Shown: positions 5,950 to 6,380 of the stretch, one piece after another | Layout: each line of letters begins with the position of its first letter | How positions within the stretch are numbered: the first letter of the stretch is position 1 | Source of the DNA: Patescibacteria group bacterium | GTDB taxonomy: Bacteria; Patescibacteriota; Kazan-3B-28; UBA10110 | Direction: 5' to 3' | Length of the DNA stretch: 6,380 bases | Assembly (NCBI GenBank): GCA_003524745.1 | Contig: DQGN01000001.1 | Span: forward strand, 10,452-16,831 | Program-made: the position numbers and the translations under genes | Notes under the pieces: generated by a model | What the model was told of the DNA's origin: nothing | What the model saw: the letters and a program-made list of their open reading frames with translations, nothing else | The model's database searches: none

Positions 5950-6380
5950 ATGTTGTTTCTCAAAGGTCTTAGTTTGGGTATTTATTATCGATTGCGTCGA
6001 ATGAACAAAGCGTTCAAAAATTGGCGTAAATTTGGCATCGTTATTTTTGGTAGTTTGTTTGTCGCCACAACCTTATTTCCGTTACATGTAGTGGCTGACG
6101 ATCTTAGGGTAGAAATTTATCAAGGTAATTTAGCTGTTTCCAGCTTGACTATTGATAGCGACAACACCAAGCAATTTGCTGCTCGGGCTTTTGTTGGCAC
6201 TACTGAAGTTACTGATACAGTTGATTTTATCTGGTCTCTGGACGGTAAGTATCCTGCCTCTCAAGTCGGCAGCATTACCCAAACTGGTCTCTATACCTCT
6301 GGTTCTACAGCTGGTTTCTATTCTGGTGCGCTTAAACTCACAGGCACTCTTAACGGCAAGTCTGATTTAGACCTCGTGAG
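5950..6380 (+). CDS. Exported Ig-like (BIG2-type) domain protein, N-terminal part
   Basis: An open frame of 143 codons with no stop continues past the right edge, so the full length is unknown. The first 28 residues are unusually long and basic for a signal sequence (R14, R16, R17, K20, K24, R26, K27). A hydrophobic segment at about 29-48 follows, with a plausible signal peptidase I site after V47-V48-A49. From about residue 52 the chain has the alternating pattern of bacterial Ig-like domains: FIWSLDG, then VGSITQTGLYTSGSTAGFYSG (106-126), close to the G-x-I-x-x-x-G-x-Y-x-A/S-G signature of such repeats. No lipobox cysteine is seen. More Ig domains and perhaps an anchor are expected beyond the window. 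It likely belongs with the upstream lipoprotein as a surface-protein pair. No enzymatic role is evident. Confidence 0.75.
   Translation, partial: MLFLKGLSLGIYYRLRRMNKAFKNWRKFGIVIFGSLFVATTLFPLHVVADDLRVEIYQGNLAVSSLTIDSDNTKQFAARAFVGTTEVTDTVDFIWSLDGKYPASQVGSITQTGLYTSGSTAGFYSGALKLTGTLNGKSDLDLV

Noticed and set aside
6152..6370. 72-codon leucine-rich frame near the right edge
   Set aside because: It overlaps, in another frame, the Ig-like gene starting at 5950, which has a strong ribosome binding site and a sensible protein pattern.

Overview
The window is 6,380 bases of bacterial chromosome with all recognisable genes on the + strand. It holds two complete housekeeping genes, serS (seryl-tRNA synthetase) and secA (preprotein translocase motor), followed by a repeat-rich non-coding stretch and two genes for exported Ig-like proteins. 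The second of these runs off the right edge. The organism cannot be named from this sequence. G/C-rich paired-hairpin repeats dropped between and even inside housekeeping genes, together with AT-leaning serS codons and no Shine-Dalgarno before the housekeeping genes, suggest a Patescibacteria/CPR-type uncultivated bacterium. That placement is inference.

Layout. Bases 1-60 are the right-hand part of a dispersed paired-hairpin repeat. An AT-rich leader follows, then serS (123-1385). A full copy of the same repeat (1400-1483) fills most of the gap to secA (1507-4179). The end of secA is unusual: between the helicase/scaffold body and the intact C-terminal zinc-binding tail, the coding sequence has absorbed two kinds of palindromic repeat in frame (a 29-bp tandem duplication and a third paired-hairpin element). 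Bases 4180-4808 have no convincing gene. They contain two perfect DnaA boxes 159 bp apart, a promoter-like sequence, a small GNRA-loop hairpin, a roughly 120-bp MITE-like inverted-repeat element, and a leader whose segments can pair in mutually exclusive ways over a ribosome binding site.

That leader belongs to a 318-residue predicted lipoprotein (4809-5765) with two proline hinges. Between it and the next gene (5950 to the edge) lies a compact nested structure at 5788-5928: a closing helix, a 10-bp T-loop hairpin and an 88-nt long hairpin. It is bracketed by a perfect 11-bp direct repeat. Removing one repeat copy plus the insert would leave the two exported-protein genes about 24 nt apart, as in an operon. 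The structure therefore looks inserted, or like a structured RNA placed between two operon genes.

How the genes fit together. SerRS supplies Ser-tRNA. SecA drives export through SecYEG, the likely route for the two exported proteins downstream. No defence, CRISPR or transposase gene is visible. The best candidates for something undescribed are the nested RNA-like structure at 5788-5928, the switch-like leader at 4746-4808, and the in-frame repeat colonisation of secA.
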